A DNA stretch of 64,000 bases from Nipponacmea schrenckii (GCA_030562195.1 JAUJPP010000002.1:1178001-1242000); one strand, 5' to 3'. Numbered from the stretch's first letter, positions 47,881 to 59,951 are shown. Notes: a model not told the origin generated them from the sequence alone. Numbers and translations: made by a program.

Positions 47881-49290
47881 TTTATACGCCCACGTGAAAT
47901 TTTGATGAAACTTTGTAGGAGAGTTTGTTATAACTCAAGGATGAACCCTATTGAAAATCAGCGAAATCGAAAAATATTTAATATGAGTTTTAGTCCTTGT
48001 TTTTGAAAGCGCGTTCATTTTTAGCTTTTAAACACTCTTGAAAGAATAATTCCTAATGGATTTTGATGAAACTTTGCTTAAATATTTGTTATCACCCAAG
48101 GATGACCCCTATTGAAAATCAGTTAAATCGAAAAATATTTAGTGTTAGTTATTGCCCTTGTTTTTGAAAACGCGTTCAACTTTTTGGCTTATAAACACTC
48201 TAGAAGGCACAATTCTTGATCAATGTTGACAAAACTAGCTAAAATTGTTTGTTATCAACCAGGAATGAGCCCTATTGAAAATAAAAAATATCAAAATATA
48301 TCTTATATGAATTATTGCCCTTGTTCTTTAAAACGTGTTCGATTTTGGTCTCGTAAATATTCTACAGGGCACAATTCTTGACCGATTTTGATGAAACTTG
48401 GTGTGAGAGTGTCATTTTACTCTAGGATAAATTCTTTTGAAAATCAGCGAGATCGAAAAATATTTAGTATGAGTTATTGCCCTTGTTCTTGAAAACGCAT
48501 TCAATTTTAGCTTGTAAACACTCTAGAAAGAACAATTCTTGATGGATTTAGATGAAACTTGATTTGAGTATTTGTTTTCACCCAAGGATGAACCCTATTG
48601 AAAATCAGATAAATCGAAAAATATTTAGTACAAGTTATTGCCCTTGTTCTTGAAAGCACGTTTAATTTTAGCTTGCAAACACTCTAGAAAGAACAATTTT
48701 TAATGGATTTTGATGAAACTTGGCTTTAGTATTTGTTATCTCCCAAGAATGAACCCTATTAAAAATCGAAAAAAATATTTAGTACAAGTTAAAGCCCTTG
48801 TTTTTGAAAACGCGTTCAATTTTAGCTTGTAAACACTCTAGAAAGAACAATTTTGAATGGATTTTGATGAAACTTGGCTTTAGTATTTGTTTTCTCCCAA
48901 GGATGAACCCTATTGAAAATCAGATAAATCAAAAATATTTATTGTCAGTTATTGCTCTTGTTCTCAAAGACGCTTTCAACTTTTGGCTTGTGATCACTCT
49001 AATCATTCATTTTTGACAAAACTCGCTGAAATTGTTTAATATCAACCAAGGATGAACCCTATTAAGAATTAAAAATATCAAAATATTATTAAGGGTGAAC
49101 CCTATTGCAAATCATAAAAAAAACAAAAAATATGTAATGAGTTGTTATTAGGTACAATTCTTGACAGTTTTTAATGAAACTAGAGACCCTAGAAAAAAAG
49201 TATATGGTGGAAGGTTGAATATTTCATTCTACTAATTGTTACCTTACTGAAAAGTTTTTATTCAAAATCAATGCTGCCAGTGGGCGTATA
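47881..49290. mobile_element. TATACGCCCAC element with ~180-bp tandem units
   Basis: Bounded by TTTATACGCCCACGTG and CAGTGGGCGTATA, inverted to one another. Between them are about seven diverged units with GATTTTGATGAAACTTGGCT, GGATGAACCCTATTGAAAAT and TTATTGCCCTTGTTCTTGAA. It is followed by a CTTGCC/GGCAAG hairpin at 49294-49308. The frames at 47824-48006 and 48798-49016 are repeat shadows. Confidence 0.8.
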
Positions 49291-50499
49291 TTACCTTGCC
49301 TGGCAAGCTATCTTTCTTCGTGTCGTTAGGTAAGAGCCAAACATAAATATTTAAGACAGACTGCATCGTCTTATTTTAACTTCAGCTAAACATAAATATT
49401 TAAGACAGGTTGCAGACCAGTAATAGGCATGGGAAAAGTAAGGCAAAGTCATCCCCTATGGCGGCTGATTAGGTTCGCAAATCTAACATCGTTTGTTCCG
49501 TGCATTCATCTAACCTTCATCCATCTAACCATGTAATATTATACTTGTTAGGCCTACCGATGATCTAACTCTCGATTCAAAACTATGCTTAATCTTTTGT
49601 TTTTGTTTATTTCGTGCAAGCAAGAAGTTTAATTGGATTAAAATGCGACCTTAATGTTACATTAATTTTCTTTACTTAAAGATAGGTTCCCTCATTAATT
49701 AGAGCCAAAGTAAGCTTACTAATTGATTAATTGGGTTTTCTAATGAATAATCCATGTATTCTCAAGTTCAAAAGCCTATATGGACGTAGAGATGCTTGTG
49801 GAATCCATTTGACTCTGATCTCCTTCGAAACGCTAAATTTAGACTCCATGTTTGTTCACGTGACCAAATGACGTCATATGAATGAAGGTGTATAAGAATT
49901 GATTTTGTATTTTATTATTAGTGAGTTAAAACTTATTTAAATAAATTCATAATGTTTTTGCAAAGTGATATTATAATAAATGGAATACCAAAATGCCATT
50001 GTTTCATGTGGAAAATATTAAGGAATGTGGCCAAGTACGCATGCGTGCATACTTAACAACCACAGCGTCCGGTTATGTACCGAATTAACAGACTGGATGA
50101 TCAAAAAAAGATCAACGACATTTGAACGACATTTGAGACTTGACGTACATACCTATGGTAGTACCCTACCGAGGGAAATCCCGTCATAATTAGCCTAATT
50201 ACGAGTTAATTAAAGACTTGTGGGACCATCTGGTATTTTTCCCAGTCATTAGAACACCTCTACTTTCTATTGATATAAGTATTACCGGTTCAATTATGGT
50301 ATATATATATATATATATATATATGTATTTAGATGAAAATAAGGGAACCCTTCTTTAAGTGCAGTAATACAGTCTTAGAAATACGAAATTTGGAATTAAA
50401 TTCTTAGATTTACCATAGCAACCATCGCTAGATGGCGCTGAAGTATGAACAATAACTTTTCCCTTCCGGGAAGTCAGTTCTTTTTTTACGACAATCTTT
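49291..50499. other. Unassigned sequence within the nest
   Basis: No gene seen. It starts with the palindrome CTTGCCTGGCAAG (also at 58441-58453) and contains a (TA)n run at 50300-50324. Confidence 0.5.
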
Positions 50500-51207
50500 T
50501 TATACGCCCACATCTATAGACAGCTGAGGTCAATGACATTCTACATCTCAAATGTCAAGGTCATTTAGGGTCAAGGTCACGAGATATAGAGTTTTAAATT
50601 TTCGAAAAATTCGAACGGGCATAAAAAAAATGCAAATTCGAAAATCAAAATTCTGTTCCCAACATTTTTTAGATAAAGTATCAAGGTTTCGATAAACACC
50701 AAAACCATAAAAATCGGTTAATAATTGGCGGACTTATTAAATTTTTAAGAAAATTTGCCATTTTTGAAAACTGCGCATGCGCAACATTCAATTTAATTTT
50801 TCTTCATCTCAGGGGATTAAAATCATTTAGTATAGCTAAAATATACTGATTTTGTTTAGAATCTTGAATTACATCAGAAGCAGGGTCGCCCGACATGAGA
50901 CGAAAAAACCGGAAGTCCCCACGCCCAAACCGGAAGTGATCAAAAAATTTTGATGATGTAGTTTTAATTGCGCTGCCTATCTATCTATATCCTGTAAATT
51001 TCAGACCGATGCGACTATTAGGGCCCGAGCTAGCTTGAAATCTTATTTGCATATTATGCAATTAGCCACTTTCGGTTTAGCGAAAATTTCATGTTAGATA
51101 TTCATTTTTGATTCCAGCCCATATAAAAACCATTGGTGAAAACAGGAATAGTCTATCTTTTTCCGTTTGGGCTAGCGAGCTTCCCAAAAAAAAAAAAAAA
51201 AAAAAAA
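50500..51207. mobile_element. H1 body fragment fused to a TATACGCCCAC end
   Basis: Closely matches 43600-44268, including CCGGAAGTCCCCACGCCCAA, but starts with TTTTATACGCCCACATCTAT instead of the H1 3' end. It ends in the poly-A next to H3. Confidence 0.75.
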
Positions 51208-52358
51208 CTAGAATTGCTTACAATTATGAACGTATTTCGAGAGCCTTAAAATATTATGTAGGCTAAATTTGCAATTACCTACATCTAGACAATATATTGA
51301 ATATCATTTGACCTAGTTTTCAAAGTCATAAAATAATTAGGTCACACCTTCCGTAACGGTTAATGATGGCGAAAATATGAAAATTATCAATTTTTGCTGT
51401 CTTTAAGTACACTTAACTCTATGAATTTTTTAAGTAAGCCAAATTAAAAAATATCTACTTGTAGACAATATATTGAATATTATTTGACCTAATTTTCAAG
51501 GTCATAGATTAAGTGGGTCACACCTTCCGTACCCGTTAAAGTGACCTAATTTTGAAAAAATCGAAATTTAAATAATTCGAAAGAAAATACGAAATTCGAA
51601 AATCGGTCTCCAAGAAAAGGTAGATAATGATCCATTGTATCTATGTGCTAAATTTCATCAAAATCGGTCTATCAGTAGTGTCTGAATTTCGGATTTAAGA
51701 ATTGTAACGAAAATTCAAAATGGCGGCCGATATGGCAGCTTGACCTAATTATTTAGGTCAAATCAATTACTATTGACAAGTTATTTATAAAACAGTTTTC
51801 ACTTTTCACCTAGCAGTTATAGACCGGAAGTTACGTAATTACGTCATTTGAGGCTAAACCGGAAGTGGAATTTTTATTTTCACATTTTTTCAAAAATTAT
51901 AAACATATCGCCTATCAACTGGTAAAGTTTCAAAATTTTACCATTTATATTAAAGGAGAAATCACGGTCTGAAATTTTTGCCGATGACCCTTGAATATTG
52001 AATTGCAAATCGTGGGTAAAATATTTAGCCTAATTGCATAAAACCTATAATTGTTAGTTGACAAATACATTGAAGTTTTCAAATCTGAAAATCCGGTCAA
52101 AATCGAACTGAAAATAAACTTGCTAAAGAAAAAAAAACCTGAACTTCCGGTTCTCACTTCCTGTCAGAGATAGAACTTCCGGTTTTGTTTTATTTGATAA
52201 TAGAAATCATTCTAAGATCAACTGTAGATTTAGAATTTCTGCACCTTTTACCAGTTTGTCTGCAAACTCATCCAAGAATTACAAAAAAAAAAAAAAAAAA
52301 AAAAAAAATAAAATAATCCGAACGATTACAATACGTTTTCGACAAAGTCGAAATACGT
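51208..52358 (-). mobile_element. H3: third Helentron-like family
   Basis: On the minus strand the 5' end ACGTATTTCGACTTTGTCGA opens a palindrome (52330-52358). The 3' end is a perfect 5-bp stem with 4-base loop, AATTG TAAG CAATT, followed directly by CTAG (51208-51211). A subterminal ACGTATTTCG lies at 51230-51239. It has no coding frame. Body copies in the opposite orientation are at 59714-59924 and 59952-61023. Confidence 0.75.
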
Positions 52359-52496
52359 AATAATCCGAACGAAAACAAAGCGTGACAAATTTTATTTGCC
52401 AAGCAATAATCCGAACGAAAACAAAGCGTGACAAATTTTATTTGCCACGTAATAATCCGAACGAAAACAAAGCGTGACAAATTTTATTTGCCACGC
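52359..52496. repeat. 46-bp tandem repeat, three units
   Basis: Three exact-length copies of the H1 end unit, forming the right border of the nest against A8. Confidence 0.95.
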
Positions 52497-52676
52497 AATA
52501 ATGTGGGAACTACAGATATGAAGATAAAATTATCAAGACTTAAAGAAAATCTTCAAAAATTAAATACTGGAAGATACCAAAACTATTTGTTATCACCTTG
52601 TAAGACTGGTAGTCCAAGTAGAAGATATATTCCTGTAACTATTATGAAGAATGGTTTGAAATGTACAGCCTGTTAG
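52497..52676 (+). pseudogene. A8, 3' part
   Basis: Continues A8 from AATAATGTGGGAACTACAGA to the TAG, with the normal tail (SPSRRYIPVTIMKNGLKCTA then Cys). The open frame 52428-52676 fuses repeat sequence to it and is not a gene. Confidence 0.9.
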
Positions 52677-52841
52677 ACATCTAATGGTTGAAGTAACATT
52701 GGATTAGAAAAACTAAACTGTGTTTGGTAGCCTACAGGAATATATCAAAATATGAAAAACTCAACAGACTAGGACAGATATTGATTTATCTTAAAATAAT
52801 TCCAGTAATCAAAAATCACCATGAAAGTGCAATATTTTGTT

Positions 52842-54358
52842 GCGTGGCAAATAAAATTTGTCACGCTTTGTTTTCGTTCGGATTATTTTTTTTATTTTTT
52901 TTTTTGGGAAGCTCGCTAGCCCAAACGGAAAAAGATAGACTATTTCTGTTTTCACCAATGGTTTTTATATGGGCTGGAATCAAAAATGAATATCTAACAT
53001 GAAATTTTCGCTAAATCGAAAGTTGCTAATTGCATAATATGCAAATAAGATTTCAAGCTAGCTCGGGCCCTAATAGTCGCATCGGTCTGAAATTTACAGG
53101 ATATAGATAGATAGGCAGCGCAATTAAAACTACATCATCAAAATTTTTTGATCACTTCCGGTTTGGGCGTGGGGACTTCCGGTTTTTTCGTCTCATGTCG
53201 GGCGACCCTGCTTCCGATGTAATTCAAGATTCTAAACAAAATTAGTATATTTTAGCTATACTAAATGATTTTAATCCCCTGAGATGAAGAAAAATTAAAT
53301 TGAATGTTGCGCATGCGCAGTTTTCAAAAATGGCAAATTTTCTTAAAAATTTAATAAGTCCGCCAATTATTAACCGATTTTTATGATTTTGGTGTTTATC
53401 GAAACCTTGATACTTTATCTAAAAAATGTTGGAAACAGAATTTTGATTTTCGAATTTGAATTTTTTTTATGCCCGTTCGAATTTTTCGAAAATTTAAAAC
53501 TCTATATCTCGTGACCTTGACCTTAAATGACCTTGACATTTGAGATGTAGATTGTCATTGACCTCAGCTGTCTATAGATGTGCTGATATTGCATGACAAA
53601 TATTAACTTCCGGTTTTATAGCCCACCGAAATCTGATTATTTTGCAATTTTGGATGGTTATGTTACACTTTCGGGCTCTAATGTTCGGATCAATCTGAAA
53701 TTTACAGGATATAGATAGATACGCAACACAATTAAAAATATATCATCAAAATTTTTTGATCACTTCCGGTTTGGGCGTGGGGACTTCCCTTTTTTTTTTT
53801 TTATCTCATTTCAGGCGACCCTACATCCCATGTAATTCAAGAATGTAAGCAAAAACAGTACATTAGCTATACAAAATAATTTGCATCCCTCGAGAAGAAA
53901 AAAATTCCAATTGCTAATAAAATTTATTTATTCTTTTGTAAAATTTTTGCATACAAATTCAAAAAATATCTCTTTATAAAGCTGTGAATTAGCAAATTAT
54001 CACATAGCTTGAATTTTCTCTCTATGTTAATTACAACCAAAGTTACAAAATAATGTTTAAATTCGAATATAGAGAGTTTAAATTTCATGACAAATTGACA
54101 TCTTACTACCTACTTAAATTTTAGTTTGGAATTTATGTAAATATCCTACCGAAATCTTAGACATGTACAAAAATCTAATTAGGAACTGATAGTAGAAACT
54201 TATAGTAGAAAAAATTGCCTATATAGCGGAAAGTTTACGCTTACAATTGTAGGCTGAAAAGTACCGGAATTGAAAGCTAGCAGGTTAGAAGTTTCAAAAT
54301 GTTCGAAATCCATGGGATAACGCACAGTTGCCACGCTCGGAGCTGTTCACAGTTCTAG
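52842..54358 (+). mobile_element. H1, complete copy in the A8 3' flank
   Basis: Starts GCGTGGCAAATAAAATTTGT and ends CTGTTCACAGTTCTAG. It is inserted in ATTTTGTT|ATTTATTG, the intact version of which is at 26530-26545 and 31010-31022. TT lies on both sides. Full-length reference for H1 at 1517 bp, not coding. Confidence 0.82.
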
Positions 54359-54474
54359 TTATTTATTGTTATTGTTTGTTATTGTTATAACATGTTGAAT
54401 ACATGTACATTTTCAGAAATAAAAATACAAAATTAAACTATTTTCTATCTTGTATATGGTTTAAACCTTTATCA

Positions 54475-55340
54475 TTTTTATACGCCCACATGGAAATGTG
54501 AACGTATATTGCCGTCGCCCCTGTCCGTCGGTCCGTCGACATTTGTTGTATCCACGATAGAGGCTACAGTTTTTATCCAATCTTAATGAAACTTGGTATA
54601 CATGTATATATAGATGATATCTCGGTCAAGTTCGAAAATGGAAATTATTGCATGAACGGTTTTTGAGTAATTGCACTTGACTTAGTAAAAACGCTTCAAA
54701 TTTGGTTTGTATCCATAATAGAGGCTACAGTTTTTATCCGATATTAATGAAACTTGGTATACATGTATATGTTGATGATATCTCGGTCAAGTTCGAAAAT
54801 GGAAATTATCGCATGAATGGCTTTTGAGTTATTGCCTTGACTTAGTAAAAACGCATCAAATTCGGGTTGTATCCACAATAGAAGCTACAGTTTTTATCCG
54901 ATCTTAATGAAATTTGGTATACATGTATATATTGATGATATCTCAGTCAAGTTCGAAAATAGATATAATCACATGAGCGGTTTTTGAGTTATTGCCCTTG
55001 ACTTAGTAAAAACGTGTCAAATTTCGGTTGTATCCACAATAGAGGCTACAGTTTTTATTCGATCTTAATGAAACTTGGTATACATGTATATATTGATGAT
55101 ATCTCGGTCAAGTTCGAAAATAGAAATAATCGCATGAGCGGGTTTGAGTTATTGCCCTTGACTTAGTAAAAACGTGTCAAATTTGGGTTGTATCCACAAT
55201 AGAAGCTACAGTTTTTATCTGATCTTAATGAAACTTGGTATACATGTATATATTGATATCTCGGTCAAGTTCGAAATAGAAATAATCGCATGAGCGGTTT
55301 TTGAGTTATTGCGCTTGACTTAGTAAAAACATGCCAAATT
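54475..55340. mobile_element. TATACGCCCAC element, five ~160-bp units, in place of a B gene
   Basis: Opens TTTTATACGCCCACATGGAA, then GCCGTCGCCCCTGTCCGTCG, then five tandem units with CTTAATGAAACTTGGTATAC and GAGTTATTGCCCTTGACTTA. Array sequence stops at AACCTTTATCATTTTT and resumes at ATTAATTTTGAATATTTGTA, so about 1.8 kb of the standard unit, including all of B, is missing here. Confidence 0.85.
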
Positions 55341-55657
55341 TATATTAATTTTGAATATTTGTAAATTAGTCTCCATTGTGTCCCCTTCAATTATGAGAAC
55401 CAGACACTTGAATTTCATTGTGATAAATGCTATAGTGGAAATTCCTCAGTTGAAAATAAAAAGTTGATAGAAATAAATAACAGGTTTAACTATATTGAAG
55501 ATTTATTTTCAAATAAATAACAATATATATGATAACAATTAAGACAACAATTAAGATAACAATGTCAAACAATAACAAAGTAACATTTCTAGGGTTTAAT
55601 TAGCACTAAATCTTCTTGTGATTAAATTCTATAGAATTTGTTGTCTGTCTATTTCTC
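55341..55657. other. 3' flank of A9
   Basis: Homologous to 32945-33268; TTTATT near 55500 may be the A9 polyadenylation signal on the minus strand. Confidence 0.5.
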
Positions 55658-55927
55658 TCAGCAGATTGTTGATTTTCTTCCATTTTTCACAACTGTAACA
55701 GGAATATATCTTCGTGGACTTGCAGTCTTACAAGGTGATAACAAATGATTTTGGTATCTTCCAGTATTTAATTGTTGGAGATTTTCTTTAAGTCTTGACA
55801 ATCTCATCTTTTTTTCTGTATTTCCTGCATCAGTTTTGTTTGATTCTGTGAGATCTGATAATCTCGTTTCAGTTTGATTTCTTAAAACAGCAAAATGTGA
55901 ATAACTTTCAGTAAAAGTGGCTGTCAT
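55658..55927 (-). CDS. A9: family A protein, minus-strand subtype, 89 aa
   Basis: Intact. Like A3 in the middle (SNKTDAGNTEKK) but starts MTATF and ends ASPRRYIPVTVVKNGRKSTI plus Cys. The change of Gly-Ser-Pro to Ala-Ser-Pro keeps the S-P-R-R site. It is the only complete intact gene in the invaded part of the array past 40 kb, which makes selection on it, or recent duplication from an intact donor, likely. Confidence 0.86.
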   Translation of the reverse strand: MTATFTESYSHFAVLRNQTETRLSDLTESNKTDAGNTEKKMRLSRLKENLQQLNTGRYQNHLLSPCKTASPRRYIPVTVVKNGRKSTIC

Positions 55928-56003
55928 TTTGTGTTTAGAATATTAAAGTTAATAATATTGAGAGAAGTTGAAATATTGAATGACAAGTGAACAGATATCA
56001 AGA

Positions 56004-56011
56004 TATTTATA
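56004..56011 (-). promoter_or_regulatory. TATA box of A9
   Basis: TATAAATATC on the minus strand, 84 bases before the ATG. Confidence 0.8.
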
Positions 56012-57427
56012 TGTGAACATTATTTACTCATGTCATCTAGATGTTAATGATGACACTGTGTCAATATTCATAGCTTACTTTATTATTAAAGATTATACTT
56101 TATTATTGATTAGATTACACATCAATAATTAAATCACTTATCTGATTGATGACTTGATTTAATCAAAGAATTTATAGTTAATTGGATACTAAATGTAGAT
56201 CTCAAATCTCAAATTGCCAGTATAATATTTTACATTTTGGTGAAATGATTTTCAAATAAATTTTAAATTTACATCATTAAATGTTGGAAGTTAAAAAAGA
56301 ATCTGCTTCAAGTTCTCTACTTTCAAAGACTATAAATATAGTATACATTTGATCTGTTAAAAAATAACACTGATTTAGGAATTTGTGTTTTTAATTTAGA
56401 ATAATAACATTGATAACAATAACAATATATATAATAACAAAATATTGCACTGTGCCTGTCTATCTTCTGGATCATGTTTGATTAAAATAGAAAAACATTT
56501 CTCTTTTTCCTTGCAACACCAACAAGAAGACACAAATACATGTATACAACAATATATCTTTTTAAGCCTTTTTCATCTGTTTTAATTGTAAATATTCACT
56601 TTAAATCAAATTCAATCTTGCATTTGCTGTAATATACAAATTACTCATTTTGATTGAATTTGATTTACACTGAAATCAATATTGGCTTAAATTAAAATAG
56701 GCTTACTCGGTTTATTGGTATTGTTCTGATCAAACTATTAAGTTTTAGACAGCCTAAACCAATGTTGACGAAATTTGATTTAAACTGATTAACATAGTTT
56801 GAAGAAGGTTTACTTAACTTCATGAGCATTGTTGGTTTAAATCAGTTTCAGACAGTAAAGCTACACCACCTCCAGACTTTTGATTGAATTTGATTTTCAT
56901 TAAATATATACAAATTATACAGATTGAAATGGGCTTACTCAGTTCATTTGCTAAATACGTTGCAATCAAATGATCTTGGTTAAATCTAATTGTGGAAAGC
57001 AAAATCAAACAAGGACCAATTAAACTACCCAGACTATTTGATTTACACTGAATATGTGTAATTAAACAGATTAATAATAATAATAAACTCTTTATTTTAC
57101 ATGGGTCAGAATTAGGCATTCAGTGGCATTCAATTACAGTTTTAAACAGAAAATATAGGAAAATTACATTCTGCTGATTGAATTTGATTTACACTGAATA
57201 TATACAATTAACATTGAAGATTAAAATAGGCTTACTCAGTTCATTAGAAATGTTGATTCCAATCAAATGATCCAGATTCAATCAAGTTTCAGACAGTAAA
57301 GCTAAACTACCCAGACCTTTTGATTGAATTTGATTTGATATACAGTACATTGATTTTAAGAGAGATTTTGAAATCAGTATCTATCATTATAGCAAGCTTT
57401 TAAAGAGTTTGATTAAAAGAGTTCACA
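56012..57427. repeat. Divergent spacer A9/A10, duplicate of 41343-42758
   Basis: Nearly identical to the earlier spacer, with the same LINE-tail marker at about 57063-57110. Confidence 0.9.
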
Positions 57428-57435
57428 TATAAATA
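57428..57435 (+). promoter_or_regulatory. TATA box of A10
   Basis: TATAAATA 84 bases before the former ATG. Confidence 0.6.
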
Positions 57436-57511
57436 TCTTGATATCTGTTCACTTGTCATTCAATATTTCAACTTCTCTCAATATTATTAACTTTAATATT
57501 CTAAACACAAA

Positions 57512-57783
57512 ATGACAGCCACTTTTACTGAAGTTATTCACATTTTGCTGTTTTAAGAAATCAAACTGAGACTAGATTATCAGGTTTGCTAGAATCAAAA
57601 CAAAATAATGTGGGAACTACAGATATGAAGATAAAATTATCAAGACTTAAAGAAAATCTTCAAAAATTAAATACTGGAAGATACCAAAACTATTTGTTAT
57701 CACCTTGTAAGACTGGTAGTCCAAGTAGAAGATATATTCCTGTAACTATTATGAAGAATGGTTTGAAATGTACAGCCTGTTAG
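57512..57783 (+). pseudogene. A10: broken family A gene
   Basis: Carries the same one-base deletion as A8, giving a stop at codon 15, and GGTTTGCTAGAATC in place of AGATCTGACAGAATC. It is otherwise full length and not interrupted, so it shows the pre-insertion state of A8. The frame from 57586 is the unshifted remainder, not a gene. Confidence 0.9.
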
Positions 57784-57948
57784 ACATCTAATGGTTGAAG
57801 TAACATTGGATTAGAAAAACTAAACTGTGTTTGGTAGCCTACAGGAATATATCAAAATATGAAAAACTCAACAGACTAGGACAGATATTGATTTATCTTA
57901 AAATAATTCCAGTAATCAAAAATCACCATGAAAGTGCAATATTTTGTT

Positions 57949-58434
57949 GCGTGGCAAATAAAATTTGTCACGCTTTGTTTTCGTTCGGATTATTTTTTTT
58001 ATTTTTTTTTTTGGGAAGCTCGCTAGCCCAAACGGAAAAAGATAGACTATTTCTGTTTTCACCAATGGTTTTTATATGGGCTGGAATCAAAAATGAATAT
58101 CTAACATGAAATTTTCGCTAAACCGAAAGTTGCTAATTGCATAATATGCAAATAAGATTTCAAGCTAGCTCGGGCCCTAATAGTCGCATCGGTCTGAAAT
58201 TTACAGGATATAGATAGATAGGCAGCGCAATTAAAACTACATCATCAAAATTTTTTGATCACTTCCGGTTTGGGCGTGGGGACTTCCGGTTTTTTCGTCT
58301 CATGTCGGGCGACCCTGCTTCCGATGTAATTCAAGATTCTAAACAAAATTAGTATATTTTAGCTATACTAAATGATTTTAATCCCCTGAGATGAAGAAAA
58401 ATTAAATTGAATGTTGCGCATGCGCAGTTTTCAA
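57949..58434 (+). mobile_element. H1, 5' part, at the same site as 52842
   Basis: Begins at exactly the homologous position in the A10 flank and matches 52842-53327, then breaks off at CAGTTTTCAAA. It is therefore an inherited copy, later rearranged. Confidence 0.85.
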
Positions 58435-59213
58435 AGATAGCTTGCCAGGCAAGGTAACATACGCCCACTGATAGCTTTGATTGTAAAAGTAAAAGTCCAA
58501 TTACAGCTGGTTCCTGATTTACAAGGAACTTGGAAGTTAACTATATTGTATTGCATTCAGTAAAAAAATCAAAAAGTATAAAGGCAATTTGAAGGTAAAT
58601 GTGGGCTTTATGCCCTTCAAAAAAAAAAAAAAATAACTTACATATTCTGATGACTATTTACTTACTATAATTGGTCATGTTCTTACTTATTGAGTATTAA
58701 ATTAATCATTCTTAGATGGGTAATCATAATGTTGTAGGTTTAGCACACCTGGAAAAATAGAGTAAATTTAATTAACATGTAACAAATTATTTAAGAATTT
58801 TTGGTTTTACATTTTGTGAACTGGATTTTTAATTACCGGTATGTTAATAAAAATCTTCTATGAAGTAAGTTTATAGCTCCAGCTGGGAATCTATATTAAC
58901 AAAATCAAACTTCAATACTTACCAAGCATATGCTGTTATGTTGCATAGGAGCATTCTTACTATAACTTTTTTTTCTTTGTCAGAGTTTTGTATATATAGA
59001 AAGTAGTATATAAGATTAGTAGTATATCTTTTTTTCATTGCTATTTTTTACATAGCTTCAATTAAGAAATAAATTGAAGATGGTATCACATCTTTTAAAA
59101 ATTTGCTTCTGATTTCATCATCTTTTAAAAATTTGCTTGTGTTAGTAGAATTGTTGATTTACTTTTTCTTATTTGGACAGTACTGGATATAATGTCCATA
59201 TCTTCCACAAAAA
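58435..59213. other. Unassigned sequence next to the gap
   Basis: Starts with GCTTGCCAGGCAAGGTAA and CATACGCCCACTG, the reverse of the border at 49280-49310, so it begins at the edge of a TATACGCCCAC element. The rest is AT-rich with a poly-A run (58620-58633); no gene is seen. Confidence 0.5.
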
Positions 59214-59713
59214 NNNNNNNNNNNNNNNNNNNNNNNNNNNNNNNNNNNNNNNNNNNNNNNNNNNNNNNNNNNNNNNNNNNNNNNNNNNNNNNNNNNNNNN
59301 NNNNNNNNNNNNNNNNNNNNNNNNNNNNNNNNNNNNNNNNNNNNNNNNNNNNNNNNNNNNNNNNNNNNNNNNNNNNNNNNNNNNNNNNNNNNNNNNNNNN
59401 NNNNNNNNNNNNNNNNNNNNNNNNNNNNNNNNNNNNNNNNNNNNNNNNNNNNNNNNNNNNNNNNNNNNNNNNNNNNNNNNNNNNNNNNNNNNNNNNNNNN
59501 NNNNNNNNNNNNNNNNNNNNNNNNNNNNNNNNNNNNNNNNNNNNNNNNNNNNNNNNNNNNNNNNNNNNNNNNNNNNNNNNNNNNNNNNNNNNNNNNNNNN
59601 NNNNNNNNNNNNNNNNNNNNNNNNNNNNNNNNNNNNNNNNNNNNNNNNNNNNNNNNNNNNNNNNNNNNNNNNNNNNNNNNNNNNNNNNNNNNNNNNNNNN
59701 NNNNNNNNNNNNN
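59214..59713. other. Assembly gap (500 N)
   Basis: Exactly 500 unknown bases, a round size that suggests a placeholder. Frames that cross it are meaningless. Confidence 0.98.
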
Positions 59714-59924
59714 AGATAAGTGTACTTAAATACAGCAAAAATTGATAATTTTCATATTTTCGCCATCATTAACCATTACGGAAGGTGTGACCTAATTATT
59801 TTATGACTTTGAAAACTAGGTCAAATGATATACAATATATTGTCTAGATGTAGGTAATTGCAAATTTAGCCTACATAATATTTTAAGGCTCTCGAAATAC
59901 GTTCATAATTGTAAGCAATTCTAG
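59714..59924 (+). mobile_element. H3, 3' end fragment
   Basis: Ends CTCGAAATACGTTCATAATT, then GTAAGCAATTCTAG, the H3 terminal hairpin plus CTAG, followed by a T-run. Confidence 0.8.
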
Positions 59925-59951
59925 TTTTATTTTTTTTTTTTTTTTTTTTTG

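Larger units (their letters stand above)
42937..52496. mobile_element. 9.56-kb nest of Helentron-like elements splitting A8
   Basis: The uninterrupted gene is seen in A10 (CAAAACAAAATAATGTGGG). Here the left joint is ...CAAAACAAAA|CTAGAACTG and the right joint is GCCACGC|AATAATGTGGG, so AA (TT on the other strand) is either duplicated or part of the ends. Outer ends belong to family H1. Inside lie H2 (44340-47070), a TTAA element, a TATACGCCCAC element, an H1 body fragment (50500-51207), H3 (51208-52358) and three separated groups of a 46-bp end unit. Confidence 0.82.

Noticed and set aside
52724..53002. 92-codon frame, repeated at 57831-58109
   Set aside because: It joins A-gene 3' flank to H1 transposon sequence; its conservation is explained by the unit duplication.
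56820..57119. 99-codon minus-strand frame, also at 42151-42450
   Set aside because: Lies across upstream repeat blocks and the LINE-tail scar; the version at 36954-37136 differs in length, so it is not a maintained gene.
59169..59745. Long frames over 59169-59745
   Set aside because: They consist almost only of gap N's.
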